64,000 nucleotides of DNA from Rhodobacteraceae bacterium IMCC1335 (GCA_039640495.1 CP046864.1:496001-560000); one strand, 5' to 3'. Positions 36,213 to 45,942 are shown, counted from the stretch's first letter. Program-made: numbers and translations. Notes: a model not told the origin generated them from the letters alone.

Positions 36213-37301
36213 ATGCAGAGCGCGCAAGACAGTTTGCAAGAAGCGCAAAGGCTACACCAGTATTTTCAGGCGCTGGGGGCACAAGATGCGCAAGTGCAGG
36301 TGCTGCAACCGGCGGAAATACTTCTGGATCTATACGGAGAAGATATTCGAAGCCGCGCTTATGTGACGCCTGATCCCTTGCGCGGCGATATGGTGTTGCG
36401 GCCTGATTTCACCGTGCCAGTGGTGCAGCAACATATGGCGAATGATTTGATGCCGGCGCGTTACACCTATTCTGGCAAAGTGTTTCGGATGCAGGAAAGC
36501 GATGCCGTGCGGCCGAATGAATATATTCAGGTGGGCTATGAGCTGTTCGAACAGGGGGATCCTGCGGTCGCTGATGCCGAAGTGTTTTTGGCGATTGCAA
36601 AAGCGCTGTCTGATTTGCCGCTTCGGATTGCCACAGGCGATATCAATCTGCTCAGCGCGGCTGTGCGGGGGTTGACTACAACAGCCGCGCGCAAAGCCGC
36701 CTTGATGCGCCATTTATGGCGTCCGCAACGGTTTCGGGCGCTTTTGAAACGTTTTGCCTTGGCGTCTGCTGATCGCAAAGCGCAAAAACAAAAATTGTTC
36801 ACCTCGGATCCGTTTGCGCAATGCGGTCCCCAAATTGGCCTGCGCAGCAAAGGGGAAATTGAACAGAGAATACAGGCGTTGCGCCACGAGGTTGAGACCC
36901 CCGCTTTGTCTCAAGCTGAAGTGGATTTGCTGGAAGCTTTGTTAAAAATCAAAGAAAGCTGTCCCTATGCGTTGGCACAATTGCGCGATCTGGTGGTGGA
37001 TATGCCGGCGATTTCAACCGCGGTGGAAGGGTTTTCACGGCGCTTGAACGCGCTTGATGCGAAGGGTGTGGATGTATCTTCATTGGCGTTTGAGACCAGC
37101 TATGGGCGAAGCTCGATGGAATATTATGACGGGTTTGTCTTCGGGTTTTATGCTCAAAATGGGCAGAATGGTCTTTCCGCTATAGCCAGTGGCGGGCGAT
37201 ATGATGCTTTAACCAAGCAACTTGGCAAGGGCGTTACAATGCCAGCAGTTGGCGGGGTTATCCGCCCAGATTTGGTGGTTGCCTTGCGAGGTGCAGCATG
37301 A
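36213..37301 (+). CDS. hisZ: ATP phosphoribosyltransferase regulatory subunit HisZ
   Basis: A 362-residue HisS paralogue lacking tRNA-charging function. It pairs with the short HisG to form the first enzyme of histidine synthesis and gives feedback control. It keeps the catalytic-domain fold (YVTPDPLRGDMVLRPDFTVP, YTYSGKVFRMQE, SMEYYDGFVFGFYA) but has no anticodon domain. Start at ATG 36213 or the in-frame GTG at 36210. Its stop overlaps hisG by ATGA, so the two subunits are translated in step. Confidence 0.93.
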   Translation: MQSAQDSLQEAQRLHQYFQALGAQDAQVQVLQPAEILLDLYGEDIRSRAYVTPDPLRGDMVLRPDFTVPVVQQHMANDLMPARYTYSGKVFRMQESDAVRPNEYIQVGYELFEQGDPAVADAEVFLAIAKALSDLPLRIATGDINLLSAAVRGLTTTAARKAALMRHLWRPQRFRALLKRFALASADRKAQKQKLFTSDPFAQCGPQIGLRSKGEIEQRIQALRHEVETPALSQAEVDLLEALLKIKESCPYALAQLRDLVVDMPAISTAVEGFSRRLNALDAKGVDVSSLAFETSYGRSSMEYYDGFVFGFYAQNGQNGLSAIASGGRYDALTKQLGKGVTMPAVGGVIRPDLVVALRGAA

Positions 37302-37990
37302 GTTTGCGATTGGGAGTCCCCTCCAAGGGGCGGCTGATGGAGAAAACCTTCGCCTGGTTTGGGGCGCATGGCATTATGCTCTCGCGCAGCGGGTCCGACC
37401 GCGAATATGCCGCCGAGGTGCACGGAATCGACGGGTTGGAATTGGTTTTATTATCCGCAGGCGAAATACCACGAGAGCTGCAAGCCGGGCGCATCCATCT
37501 GGGTGTAACCGGCACCGATCTTATCCGCGAAAAGCTGGTCAATTGGGAGCAGCGGGTCGAACCGCTGGTTGAATTGGGCTTCGGACATGCGGATCTGATC
37601 ATCGCGGTCCCGGATTGCTGGGTGGATGTGGAAACGGTAGATGATCTGGATGGCGCGGCCGCGGCCTTTCGCCAAACCCACGGATTTCGGTTGCGGATCG
37701 CCACAAAATATCATCGTTTGGTGCGGGAATTTCTACGCGGTGCCGGCGTGGCTGATTATCGTTTGGTGGACAGTCAAGGCGCCACGGAAGGCACGATCAA
37801 GCATCAAACGGCTGAGGCCATCGCCGATATAACCTCGAGTGGGGAAACGCTGCGGGCCAATCACTTGCGCATTTTGCAAGACGGGTTGGTGCTGAAATCG
37901 CAGGCCACGCTGTTTCGCGCCCGCGGCACGTTATTGAACGCGCAGAGGGCTGAGGCGTTAGCGGCATTGAAAGCCCGCTTGCAGCTTTAA
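37298..37990 (+). CDS. hisG: ATP phosphoribosyltransferase, short-form catalytic subunit
   Basis: A 230-residue HisG of the short form, which lacks the C-terminal regulatory domain and needs HisZ. It joins ATP and PRPP in the first step of histidine biosynthesis. LGVPSKGRLME at the start, the PRPP-region LVDSQGATEGTIKHQTAEAI, and the periplasmic-binding-like fold are all visible. It converges with DUF1489 with a 4-base overlap of stops. Confidence 0.96.
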   Translation: MSLRLGVPSKGRLMEKTFAWFGAHGIMLSRSGSDREYAAEVHGIDGLELVLLSAGEIPRELQAGRIHLGVTGTDLIREKLVNWEQRVEPLVELGFGHADLIIAVPDCWVDVETVDDLDGAAAAFRQTHGFRLRIATKYHRLVREFLRGAGVADYRLVDSQGATEGTIKHQTAEAIADITSSGETLRANHLRILQDGLVLKSQATLFRARGTLLNAQRAEALAALKARLQL

Positions 37991-38418
37991 AACACTCCGA
38001 TATCGGCCAAAGCCCCTGCCAATTCGACGGGCAAATCCTCTTCGTCTTGACGGTTGCCAGGTAAATCGGCTGGCGCCTGTTCGGGTTTTAAATAGCGCCA
38101 TCCTTGGAAGGGGCGCTTTTGCGCCAAACGGGTGCGGATAATCTCGGGGTCAAGCACGATGGCACAGCGCCTGATGCCGTCTTCGCGATATATTTCATCC
38201 AGGCGTAAAATTTTTTGACGACATTGCAGCTGCCCTTTGATGACCCAGTAGATCGAGCCCCCTTTGAGCAAATCCGCCTCGCGTTTGGGCCACATCCGCG
38301 TGACATGGCGGGGCGCTCCATCTTCAGCTTGCGCGCGCTTCGTGGCCTGCCAGGCGCGCAGATCCTCAACGCCTTCGCTGCCAACGCTCAATTTTACAAG
38401 ATGGATTATACCTGCCAT
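37987..38418 (-). CDS. DUF1489-family protein
   Basis: A 143-residue conserved alphaproteobacterial protein of unknown function (DUF1489). It starts near MAGIIHLVKLSVGSEGVEDL, then TRMWPKREADLLKGGSIYWV and QKRPFQGWRYLKPEQAPADL, which are family hallmarks. A start four codons earlier at 38430 is possible. It overlaps the hisG stop tail-to-tail. No role can be inferred. Confidence 0.85.
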   Translation of the reverse strand: MAGIIHLVKLSVGSEGVEDLRAWQATKRAQAEDGAPRHVTRMWPKREADLLKGGSIYWVIKGQLQCRQKILRLDEIYREDGIRRCAIVLDPEIIRTRLAQKRPFQGWRYLKPEQAPADLPGNRQDEEDLPVELAGALADIGVF

Positions 38419-38581
38419 TTGATTTCCCAAAAATACCTGAATCGTAAGTTAACTTTTTCAGATGATTTGGCAAGTTGACCTGACGCAGATGCCGCTTTAG
38501 GCTAGAGGCCCCGTGAATGATAGTCATCCGCCGCGTTGCCCTTTTGGAACGCGCGGCTGCACATAAGCCAAAGGATCTGAT

Positions 38582-40843
38582 ATGAGCCGATTTTCTGCGC
38601 CGATTGCCGAACAGATTTGGGATATGAAATATCGCTTGAAAACGGCGGATGATGAACCGATCGATGCTTGCGTCGAAGAAAGCTGGCGGCGCGTTGCCAA
38701 GGATCTGGCCCGCGTTGAGGCAGAGCCTGGTATTTGGGAGGAAAAATTCTACGCCGCTTTGGAAGATTTTAAATTTTTGCCCGCCGGGCGTATTGCCGCT
38801 GGCGCCGGGACGCAGCGCAAAGTCACGCTGTTCAATTGCTTTGTGATGGGCACGGTGCCCGATGATATGGGTGGTATTTTTGATATGCTCAAGGAAGCCG
38901 CGCTGACCATGCAGCAGGGCGGAGGCATCGGGTATGATTTCAGCACGATCCGCCCCAAAGGCGCTTTGGTCAAGGGCGTGGCTGCGGATGCATCGGGGCC
39001 GCTCTCGTTCATGGATGTCTGGGACAGTATGTGCCGCACCATTATGAGCGCGGGATCGCGTCGTGGCGCGATGATGGCCACGTTGCGCTGTGATCACCCG
39101 GATATTGAAGATTTTATTTCTGCGAAATCGGATCCGGCGCGGTTGCGCATGTTCAATGTTTCGGTGCTGGTAACGGATCCGTTTATGGCGGCGGTGAAGG
39201 CGGATGGCGATTGGGATTTGGTGTTTGAAGGGCAAATTTACAAAACGCTGTCGGCGCGCAAGCTCTGGGATCAAATTATGCAATCGACCTATGAGTTTGC
39301 CGAGCCGGGGGTGATTTTCATCGATCGGATCAATCAGGCCAATAATTTGAGCTATTGCGAAACCATCGCAGCCACGAACCCCTGCGGAGAACAACCTCTG
39401 CCACCCTATGGGGCCTGTTTGCTGGGCTCGATCAATCTGGCGCGTCTGGTAGAGGCGCCCTTTGAGCGCGGCGCGCATTTGAGCGCGGCGGCGCTTCAGG
39501 ATCTGGTGGCAACCGCCGTGCGGATGATGGATAATGTGGTGGATGCCTCAAATTTTCCGCTTGAGGCGCAGGCGCTGGAGGCGCGCAACAAGCGCCGGAT
39601 CGGGCTTGGGGTGACCGGCTTGGCCGATGCGTTATTGATGCTTGGCTTGCGCTATGGCTCCGAGGCAGCGGCGCGGCAAACCGAAGATTGGTTGCACGCG
39701 ATCGCGCGCGCCGCCTATCTGGCATCGGTGCAATTGGCCAAGGAAAAAGGCGCGTTTCCGCTCTTTGAGGCAGATCCTTATCTGGCCTCGGGCGCGATGC
39801 AGGGAATGGATGAGGATGTGCGCGCCGAAATTGCAAGGCATGGCATTAGAAACGCTTTGCTTACCTCCATCGCCCCAACCGGCACGATCAGCCTTTATGC
39901 CGGCAATGTCAGTTCGGGGATCGAGCCGGTTTTTGCTTATGCCTATACGCGCAAAGTGCTGCAAAAAGACGGATCACGCAGCGAAGAAGAAGTTGTGGAT
40001 TACGCCGTGCAAATGTGGCGCGACAAATTCGGTGATGCCGATCTGCCCGATTATTTTGTCAATGCGCAAACCCTGGCCCCAAAAGATCACGTGAAAATGC
40101 AGGCCGCGGCGCAAAAATGGGTGGATAGCTCAATCTCGAAAACCATAAATTGCCCCGAAGATATCAGCTTTGAGGCCTTCAAAGAAGTCTATAGCGCGGC
40201 TTATGAAAGCGGCTGTAAAGGCTGCACGACCTATCGCCCCAACGCGGTGACCGGATCGGTGCTGAGCGTGTCCGAAAGCAGCGAGGCAACGCCCGAAACC
40301 GATCACGGCGCCGAGGTGATCTATATGTCCGAGCCGCTTGACCGCCCGCAGGCCTTAGAAGGGCAGACCTATAAGCTGAAATGGCCCGATAGCGAGCATG
40401 CAATTTATCTTACGGTGAATGATGTGGTGGTGAATGGCCACCGCCGCCCGTTTGAAGTGTTTATCAATTCGAAAAACATGGAGCATTTTGCATGGACGGT
40501 GGCGCTGACGCGGATGATTTCCGCCGTGTTCCGGCGCGGGGGCGATGTGTCTTTCGTGGTGGAAGAGCTGAAGGCCGTGTTTGATCCGCGTGGCGGCGCC
40601 TGGATTAAAGGCAAATATATCCCCTCGATCCTGGCGGCGATTGGCGGTGTTTTGGAAACCCATATGGTGGCGATCGGATTTCTGGAAGGTGAAGGGCTGG
40701 GGCTCAAGCAAGATCCGCAGGCCGTGATGCCGGCAGGGGCCTCGGGCAAGGGCAAAGCCTGTTCTAGCTGTGGGCAATATGATTTGCGCATGGTGGAAGG
40801 CTGCATGACCTGCGCCAGTTGCGGCTATTCCAAATGTGGCTGA
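38582..40843 (+). CDS. nrdJ: Adenosylcobalamin-dependent ribonucleoside-diphosphate reductase (class II)
   Basis: A 753-residue class II reductase making deoxyribonucleotides with coenzyme B12, oxygen-independently. FLPAGRIAAGAG at the start, LFNCFVMG (active-site cysteine), the paired NPCGEQPLPPYGACLLGSIN and the loop GCKGCTTYRPN are present. The C-terminal zinc-ribbon tail CSSCGQYDLRMVEGCMTCAS with CGYSKCG acts in thiol relay. No cobalamin riboswitch signature was seen in the 160-base leader. The organism must make or import B12. Confidence 0.95.
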   Translation: MSRFSAPIAEQIWDMKYRLKTADDEPIDACVEESWRRVAKDLARVEAEPGIWEEKFYAALEDFKFLPAGRIAAGAGTQRKVTLFNCFVMGTVPDDMGGIFDMLKEAALTMQQGGGIGYDFSTIRPKGALVKGVAADASGPLSFMDVWDSMCRTIMSAGSRRGAMMATLRCDHPDIEDFISAKSDPARLRMFNVSVLVTDPFMAAVKADGDWDLVFEGQIYKTLSARKLWDQIMQSTYEFAEPGVIFIDRINQANNLSYCETIAATNPCGEQPLPPYGACLLGSINLARLVEAPFERGAHLSAAALQDLVATAVRMMDNVVDASNFPLEAQALEARNKRRIGLGVTGLADALLMLGLRYGSEAAARQTEDWLHAIARAAYLASVQLAKEKGAFPLFEADPYLASGAMQGMDEDVRAEIARHGIRNALLTSIAPTGTISLYAGNVSSGIEPVFAYAYTRKVLQKDGSRSEEEVVDYAVQMWRDKFGDADLPDYFVNAQTLAPKDHVKMQAAAQKWVDSSISKTINCPEDISFEAFKEVYSAAYESGCKGCTTYRPNAVTGSVLSVSESSEATPETDHGAEVIYMSEPLDRPQALEGQTYKLKWPDSEHAIYLTVNDVVVNGHRRPFEVFINSKNMEHFAWTVALTRMISAVFRRGGDVSFVVEELKAVFDPRGGAWIKGKYIPSILAAIGGVLETHMVAIGFLEGEGLGLKQDPQAVMPAGASGKGKACSSCGQYDLRMVEGCMTCASCGYSKCG

Positions 40844-41027
40844 GTTACTGTGGTTCTCGCTTTGATGTTTGAGGCGAGTTAGCGCGGTTCTGCCAATCAG
40901 CAATGCGCAAACTCACGGCCCAGTGCGCTGTGTTCAGGCGCGCTAATATCAAAGCGCCGGTGTGCCCTGCCCTAAAACGGCCATTATTCTTTGCTTTAAC
41001 TGATGCGTTTTTAACGAGTGGTGGTTT

Positions 41028-41483
41028 ATGCGGTATATTTTCATCTTGGCGCTTTGCGCATTAATGGGTTGCGAGGAAAAAGAGGTCATCGAACCTTTGG
41101 CCATTACACCGTCCGGTTGGCCCGAGGCTATTTTTAAAAACAAAAGCCGAAAATCATTATCCGAAACCTTTGCTGTTCATTGCGCTAAGCTTGGCGCGAC
41201 GATTGTCGAAGAATCCGAAACCCGCGTGAAATGCGATGAAAATATTTCCGAAGGCGTGAAAAACTGGGGCCGCGCGTTTCTGGGCACGGGCCATTCCAGC
41301 GATATCCATGTTTATATTCAATTTAATCTGATCAAACGCGGCGCGGATACGCATGTGCAAATGCTTGAATGGATGCAGCTGCAAATGCCAAGGGGGCAGA
41401 TCCGGCGCAAAGACTATAATACGCCTTATTACACTAATAATGCGCAAGCCTATTTGTATAAAATTGGGGGCCAGCCGGTTTAA
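41028..41483 (+). CDS. Putative lipoprotein of unknown function
   Basis: A 151-residue protein with a lipoprotein signal: hydrophobic FILALCALMGC with the lipobox ending at Cys15, giving an acylated protein opening CEEKEVIEP. The remainder contains about two cysteines (AVHCAKLG, RVKCDENIS) that could pair, and a beta-rich end QAYLYKIGGQP. No family is recognised. The stop overlaps the tail-to-tail tape-measure fragment. Transcription is alone after the nrdJ gap. Confidence 0.75.
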   Translation: MRYIFILALCALMGCEEKEVIEPLAITPSGWPEAIFKNKSRKSLSETFAVHCAKLGATIVEESETRVKCDENISEGVKNWGRAFLGTGHSSDIHVYIQFNLIKRGADTHVQMLEWMQLQMPRGQIRRKDYNTPYYTNNAQAYLYKIGGQPV

Positions 41484-41713
41484 CCGCCCTGCGGTTTTGG
41501 ACTGGCCCCGAAATGCTGACGCATCGGGCGATCCAATTGCCCCGCCATTATTCCGCCCTTTACCACATCCAAAATGGTGATATCCAAGCTTTGGCCATCG
41601 GCGCTGGGGCGCGATTCAACCTCTGTATGCGAGGCTTGATTGTAAATATTTACCTTCATCCCGCCCAGCGCTTGCGCGCCGCCGCTGCTGCCCACCAGCC
41701 CGCCGGTTGCAAA
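41480..41713 (-). pseudogene. C-terminal fragment of a phage tail tape-measure protein
   Basis: A 77-codon stretch reads FATGGLVGSSGG, then MKVNIYNQASHTEVESRPSA, DGQSLDITILDVVKGGIMAG and ends HFGASPKPQGG. This pattern (glycine-rich hinge, VNIYN-type strand, DGQSLDI helix, terminal FGxxP) resembles the end of lambda-type and gene-transfer-agent tape-measure proteins. The rest of that protein (many hundred residues) is absent, and upstream the frame runs antisense to another gene. Recognised by pattern only; an unrelated small protein is possible. Confidence 0.55.
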
Positions 41714-41773
41714 TATTGAAATTAGCGATATCACATAGCGTCTCTTATCTATCGCAGAATATGTAAGGCTATC

Positions 41774-42369
41774 GTGGAAGACCCGACGGATTTTCAGATT
41801 GACGCGCTGCTTGGCTGCCGCCTCTGTGCAGACCGCTTTGCTGCTACGCAAAGCGCGCATCAGCCAAGGCCGATTTTTCAGGGTAATCCGTGCGCGCAAA
41901 TTTTAATCGCAGGGCAGGCGCCGGGTGCGCGGGTGCATCGCTCGGGCGTTCCGTTTAGCGATCCCTCGGGTGATCGCTTGCGGGCATGGATGGGGCTTGC
42001 GCCCGACCAATTTTATGATCCAGAGCGTATTGCGATTTTGCCAATGGCGTTTTGCTTTCCGGGCTATTCGGCGCAAGGCGCCGATTTGCCGCCGCCCAAA
42101 ATCTGCGCGGCCACGTGGCGCGCGCAGATGCTTGCCCGTTATCCAAAGCTCAAACTGCAGCTTCTGGTGGGGGCTATGCGCAGAAATGGCATTTGAACAC
42201 CAAGGCCAGTTTGGGGCAGGTGATGGCGCAATGGCGCCGCGAGCTACCGGCAATTTTACCCTTGCCGCACCCGTCCTGGCGCAATAATGCATGGCTCAAG
42301 AAAAACCCGTGGTTTGAAGCCGATCTGCTGCCCGAGTTGCAGCGGCGCGTGAAGGAGCTGATGCGATGA
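41774..42369 (+). pseudogene. Uracil-DNA glycosylase-family protein, frameshifted
   Basis: The first frame (41774-42196, GTG start) gives a normal N-terminus: LLGCRLCADRF, LIAGQAPGARVHRSGVPFSD and FYDPERIAILPMAFCFPGY. It stops at an early TGA. The second part continues in another frame from about 42175 with YAQKWHLNTKAS, PLPHPSWRNNAWLKKNPWF to 42369. Insertion of one G in the GGGGG run at 42169-42173 restores a single protein (LLVGGYAQKWH) of about 198 residues. This suggests a homopolymer contraction, either real or a sequencing error. The end couples to the next gene by ATGA. Confidence 0.8.
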
Positions 42370-43157
42370 GCGTTGAAACGCCGCTTGATCGGGCGCATGC
42401 CAAGATGCAATCTGCATCTGATCAAGATGCGGCGCGGTTGGGCTTTTACGAGCGGCTGGCGGATGCCGAATTGTTTTTGCTGCTGGCGCAGCCGCCGGTT
42501 GGAGAGGATGTAGAACCAGAGGTTTTCGATCTGCAGCAGCACTCTTATGTTTTGGTTTTTGACCGTGAAGACCGGTTGTCAGAATTTACCGGCCAAATTT
42601 CGCCTTATTTGGCGCTTTCTGGGCGCGCGGTTATCGCGATGCTGGTGGATCAAAAGCTTGGCCTGGGGGTGAATTTAGACGTGGCCCCCTCGCAAATGCT
42701 CTTGCCGCCCGAGGCGATTGGCTGGTTGTCGCAAACATTGGCGCAAACAGCTGAGGAAGTCTCGCTGCAGCCTATGGCGTTTTATACGCCAGCCGATATT
42801 CCGCAAGCGGTCTTGGAAAGTTTGGATAGCAAATTGGTGTCTGCGGCGGGTCTGGTGAAAGAGGTTTGGCTGACCTCTGTGACCTATGCGGGGGATCAAA
42901 GGGGCCATCTTTTGGCGTTTATTGACGCGGTTGCCGGGGCCGAGCCGGCGCTGACAACGGCGGCGCAAGAGGCGCTGACCTTTTCCGGTATCGAGGCGGG
43001 CAGCATCGATGTGGGGTTTTTCACCTCGGAGGATAAAGTGTATAAACCCTTAGCCGCGCATGGGCTTAGGTTTGATTTACCGCAGCCAGAGCCAGCGGTG
43101 GCGCAAAACCCATCGGCGCCGGGCCGCGACCCCGCCAAGCCGCCGATTTTGCGTTAA
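42366..43157 (+). CDS. SseB-family protein
   Basis: A 263-residue protein with an SseB N-terminal-like domain (LDRAHAKMQSAS start, AELFLLLAQPPVGE, VLVFDREDRLSEFTG, YLALSGRAVIAMLV). The C-terminal half (LVKEVWLTSVTYAGDQRGHL onwards) is the SseB C-terminal type. Function in the family is not established. Its ATG overlaps the end of the uracil-DNA glycosylase-like gene (42366-42369), so the two were meant to be translated together. Confidence 0.8.
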   Translation: MSVETPLDRAHAKMQSASDQDAARLGFYERLADAELFLLLAQPPVGEDVEPEVFDLQQHSYVLVFDREDRLSEFTGQISPYLALSGRAVIAMLVDQKLGLGVNLDVAPSQMLLPPEAIGWLSQTLAQTAEEVSLQPMAFYTPADIPQAVLESLDSKLVSAAGLVKEVWLTSVTYAGDQRGHLLAFIDAVAGAEPALTTAAQEALTFSGIEAGSIDVGFFTSEDKVYKPLAAHGLRFDLPQPEPAVAQNPSAPGRDPAKPPILR

Positions 43158-43876
43158 GCGGGCTTGGGGCTCTGCGTCACCCATTTGACATCGCTTAAAA
43201 AAATATATCCGGCCCCGTAGATGGTTTTGATCAGCTGCGGGTTTTTGGGGTCTTCGCGCAATTTTGTGCGCAATCTCGAGATCCGAACATCCATCGCCCG
43301 ATCGAAGCTTTCACTGGCCCCGCCGCCCAGCGTTTCCTGCATTTGGGCACGGCTTATTAAGCGCTTGGGGCTTTGTAAAAACATTCGTAACACTTCGGAT
43401 TCAGCGTGTGAGAAGGGGGTTTCAAGCCCATTTTCATCTTCCAGACTATAGCGATCGAAATGCGCCACCCAAGTTGAAAAATAGGCGCTTGTTCCTGTAT
43501 GCGCGCCGGTGCGATCTTGACGCAGGCGGGCGCGAATGCGCGCCACCACTTCGGCCGGATCAAACGGCTTGATGATGTAATCATCCGCGCCCAACTCTAA
43601 ACCTGTAACCCGATCTTGAACCTGCGCGCGCCCCGAAATAATGATCACCACCGCCCCTTGTTCAAGCGCCAAGCGATGCACCAGCGTTAACCCGTCGCGG
43701 TCGGGCAGGCTGAGATCTACCAAGCAGACATCGGGCGTGGCCGTTTGCAGCGCGGCTTCAAATTCGGTGGCGCGCGAAAAACTAATGGTGCGAAACCCGG
43801 CCTCTTCCAAGGCTTTGACCAACATGGCTCTGATTTCAGGCTCATCATCGAGAATAGACACCAAAGGAAGAGTCAT
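43154..43876 (-). CDS. OmpR-family response regulator
   Basis: A 240-residue regulator: receiver domain with the acidic pair in SILDDEPEIRAML and phospho-acceptor D54 (CLVDLSLPD), followed by a winged-helix DNA-binding domain (FSHAESEVLRMFLQSP, DVRISRLRTKLRED, IKTIYGAGYIF). Its start overlaps the kinase gene's stop (ATGA at 43873-43876), marking a cognate pair. The divergent acyl-CoA ligase and Liv-type transporter genes are the likely targets by position. Confidence 0.92.
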   Translation of the reverse strand: MTLPLVSILDDEPEIRAMLVKALEEAGFRTISFSRATEFEAALQTATPDVCLVDLSLPDRDGLTLVHRLALEQGAVVIIISGRAQVQDRVTGLELGADDYIIKPFDPAEVVARIRARLRQDRTGAHTGTSAYFSTWVAHFDRYSLEDENGLETPFSHAESEVLRMFLQSPKRLISRAQMQETLGGGASESFDRAMDVRISRLRTKLREDPKNPQLIKTIYGAGYIFLSDVKWVTQSPKPA

Positions 43877-45789
43877 AAAGAGGGCCCGCCGGATAAAATA
43901 GTTTCAAGGGTGCGTTGTGAAAACGGTTTGGACAAAACGGGCGCTAAAGTCAAAGCTTCTTGATGCAATGGATCTGCAATCGGCAGCGATGTCATAAAAA
44001 TCAATTCGGCCGATGGGTGCGGGTGCGCTTTGACAAGCGCGGTGCCGTTTTCCTCACCCTCAAGGTTTAAATCGCATAAAATCAGCGCTATGTCGGGCAG
44101 GTTCTGGCACAGGTCCAAGGCTTCACAGACCGAGCTTGCCTCAATTACCAAATGCCCAAGATCTGTCAGCATGACGCGCATATCTTTGCGCAAACTGGGA
44201 TCATCTTCCACGATCAAGACCATTGCTTTATGCGGCATTGCGGGCACTTTGCGCAGCGGTAGGCGCAATTGTGCACGGGCTCCAGAAAAGCTGTTGCTAA
44301 GCCGCAAATCACCCCCGGCGAGCTTGGCGGCGTCATAAACCATGGTCAGGCCAAGCCCGTTCCCATCGGAGCCTTTGGTCGTGTAAAACGGGTCTAAAGC
44401 GTGCTTTAAGGCTTTTGCGCTAAATCCAGATCCAGAATCCGTGACGATAAAATCGAGCCAGATATCCGCAACAGGGCGGATCGAAAGCTTGATCCGCCCT
44501 CCCGCGCCACAAGCGTCTTTGGCGTTTAAAATCAGATTGAGCAGCGCATCTTGAAGCATCCCAGCATCAAGAAAATACGCTTCATCCGGCACTGTGTTAT
44601 GGATTTTCAAAGTGATGCTTTTGGGCAGCGCAGCTTCGGCCAATGGAAACAGTTTTTCAAGAAGTGCCTCAATATGGGTTGGCGTCGGGTTTAAATTGCG
44701 GGTTCCTGTCATATCGCCAATCGTGTTCAGCAGGCTGCCGCCGCGGGTTGCTGCGGTTTTGGTGGCCTCGATCAGAGCCAGCGAATCTGCATCCTGCACG
44801 CGGCCCGTGAGCCGGCTTTGTGCGCCCAAAATAATGGTAAGAAGATTTGCAAAATCATGCGCTAAACCGCTGGTCAACTGGGCGGCAAGTTCGCGTTTGG
44901 CAACCTGTTGCAAGGCGTTGCGCGCTTGCGTTTCCTCGGTGATATCCATTGACAGAATATAGGCGCCTTCGATGCCCGTTTCTTTTACATCCGGCGTGAA
45001 GGCCACGCGAATGCGCCTGGCGCTGAGATCATCGGTGAATTCCAGTACGCTTGGAGTCCCCAAAAACGCTTCGCGTAATTTTGGCGAAATTTGGTTATAG
45101 GTGGGCGCGCCCAGCACCTCGGAAATATGCCGGCCAATAATGTCATTCGGTCTTTCCGGCAACACCATAGATAGACGTCGGTTGGAATACTGATATCGCC
45201 CTTGGCGATCCACATGCGCCACATGGGCCGGAATCATTTCGCTTGTCAGGCGGGTGCGCGATTCGATTTCTGTCAGTTCGCGCTTGGCTTCTTCGAGCGC
45301 TGCAATACTGGCCTCTAATTGGCGGTTTTTCGCCGCCAGTTCTTCTGAATAGGATAAAAGTTGGTCTGAAAGCTCTTCAGAGCGCAAGCGCAATAAGTTT
45401 TCCTGCTTTTTTGTTTGCGTTATATCCGTATAGACGGTGACCCAACCGCCTTGCGGCAGAGGAGCGCCCTCGATGCTGATCACTTGCCCATTGGCGCGGA
45501 TACGTTCTACGTAGTGCGGCTCGAAGGCTTTTGCGATATCAACTTTTTCCTGAATAAAGGCTTGGGCATCTTCCACATTACCATATTCTCCGCTTTCAAC
45601 CAAATAGCGGATCGTGTCTTCAAATTTGGCACCCGGTGTTGTTAGGGATTTAGGGAGGTTAAACATTTCCCCGTGGCGTTGATTGCATAAAGCAAGCTCA
45701 AGATCTTTGTCATAGATCGATAGCGCTTGTTGAATCAAATTTAGTCCCGCCTGCGTCATGGCATTGGGGTCGGTAAAGCGGTGCTCCAT
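43873..45789 (-). CDS. Soluble PAS-domain hybrid sensor histidine kinase
   Basis: A 638-residue kinase without visible membrane segments. Order: PAS-type domain (about 12-125, with LSIYDKDLELALCNQRHGEM), a coiled coil (about 130-180), a second PAS domain (about 183-285), HisKA with H311 in GLAHDFANLLTII, HATPase (NLILNAKDACG, GSGFSAKAL, NGLGLTMVYD), then a receiver domain with D573 (ILCDLNL). ATG at 45789 gives the natural PAS start and has AAAGGAC before it; the longer frame upstream looks spurious. It likely senses a cytoplasmic signal such as a CoA metabolite or redox state, and phosphorylates the adjoining regulator. Confidence 0.9.
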   Translation of the reverse strand: MEHRFTDPNAMTQAGLNLIQQALSIYDKDLELALCNQRHGEMFNLPKSLTTPGAKFEDTIRYLVESGEYGNVEDAQAFIQEKVDIAKAFEPHYVERIRANGQVISIEGAPLPQGGWVTVYTDITQTKKQENLLRLRSEELSDQLLSYSEELAAKNRQLEASIAALEEAKRELTEIESRTRLTSEMIPAHVAHVDRQGRYQYSNRRLSMVLPERPNDIIGRHISEVLGAPTYNQISPKLREAFLGTPSVLEFTDDLSARRIRVAFTPDVKETGIEGAYILSMDITEETQARNALQQVAKRELAAQLTSGLAHDFANLLTIILGAQSRLTGRVQDADSLALIEATKTAATRGGSLLNTIGDMTGTRNLNPTPTHIEALLEKLFPLAEAALPKSITLKIHNTVPDEAYFLDAGMLQDALLNLILNAKDACGAGGRIKLSIRPVADIWLDFIVTDSGSGFSAKALKHALDPFYTTKGSDGNGLGLTMVYDAAKLAGGDLRLSNSFSGARAQLRLPLRKVPAMPHKAMVLIVEDDPSLRKDMRVMLTDLGHLVIEASSVCEALDLCQNLPDIALILCDLNLEGEENGTALVKAHPHPSAELIFMTSLPIADPLHQEALTLAPVLSKPFSQRTLETILSGGPSL

Positions 45790-45942
45790 GGCAATGTCCT
45801 TCGGTTGCCCCAAAGGGAAACGTGAAACATGCCAAAAAAACAAGTGGCTGCTCAAAAAAAAACTACAGATTGAAACAATTTGTAAGATTTCAGAAATTAT
45901 CAAGAAACGATTGTCGCGCACTCTCCTATCTGAACAGAAAAG

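Noticed and set aside
38431..38581. A possible cobalamin riboswitch ahead of nrdJ
   Set aside because: The gap is only about 150 bases and the conserved B12-box sequence was not seen.
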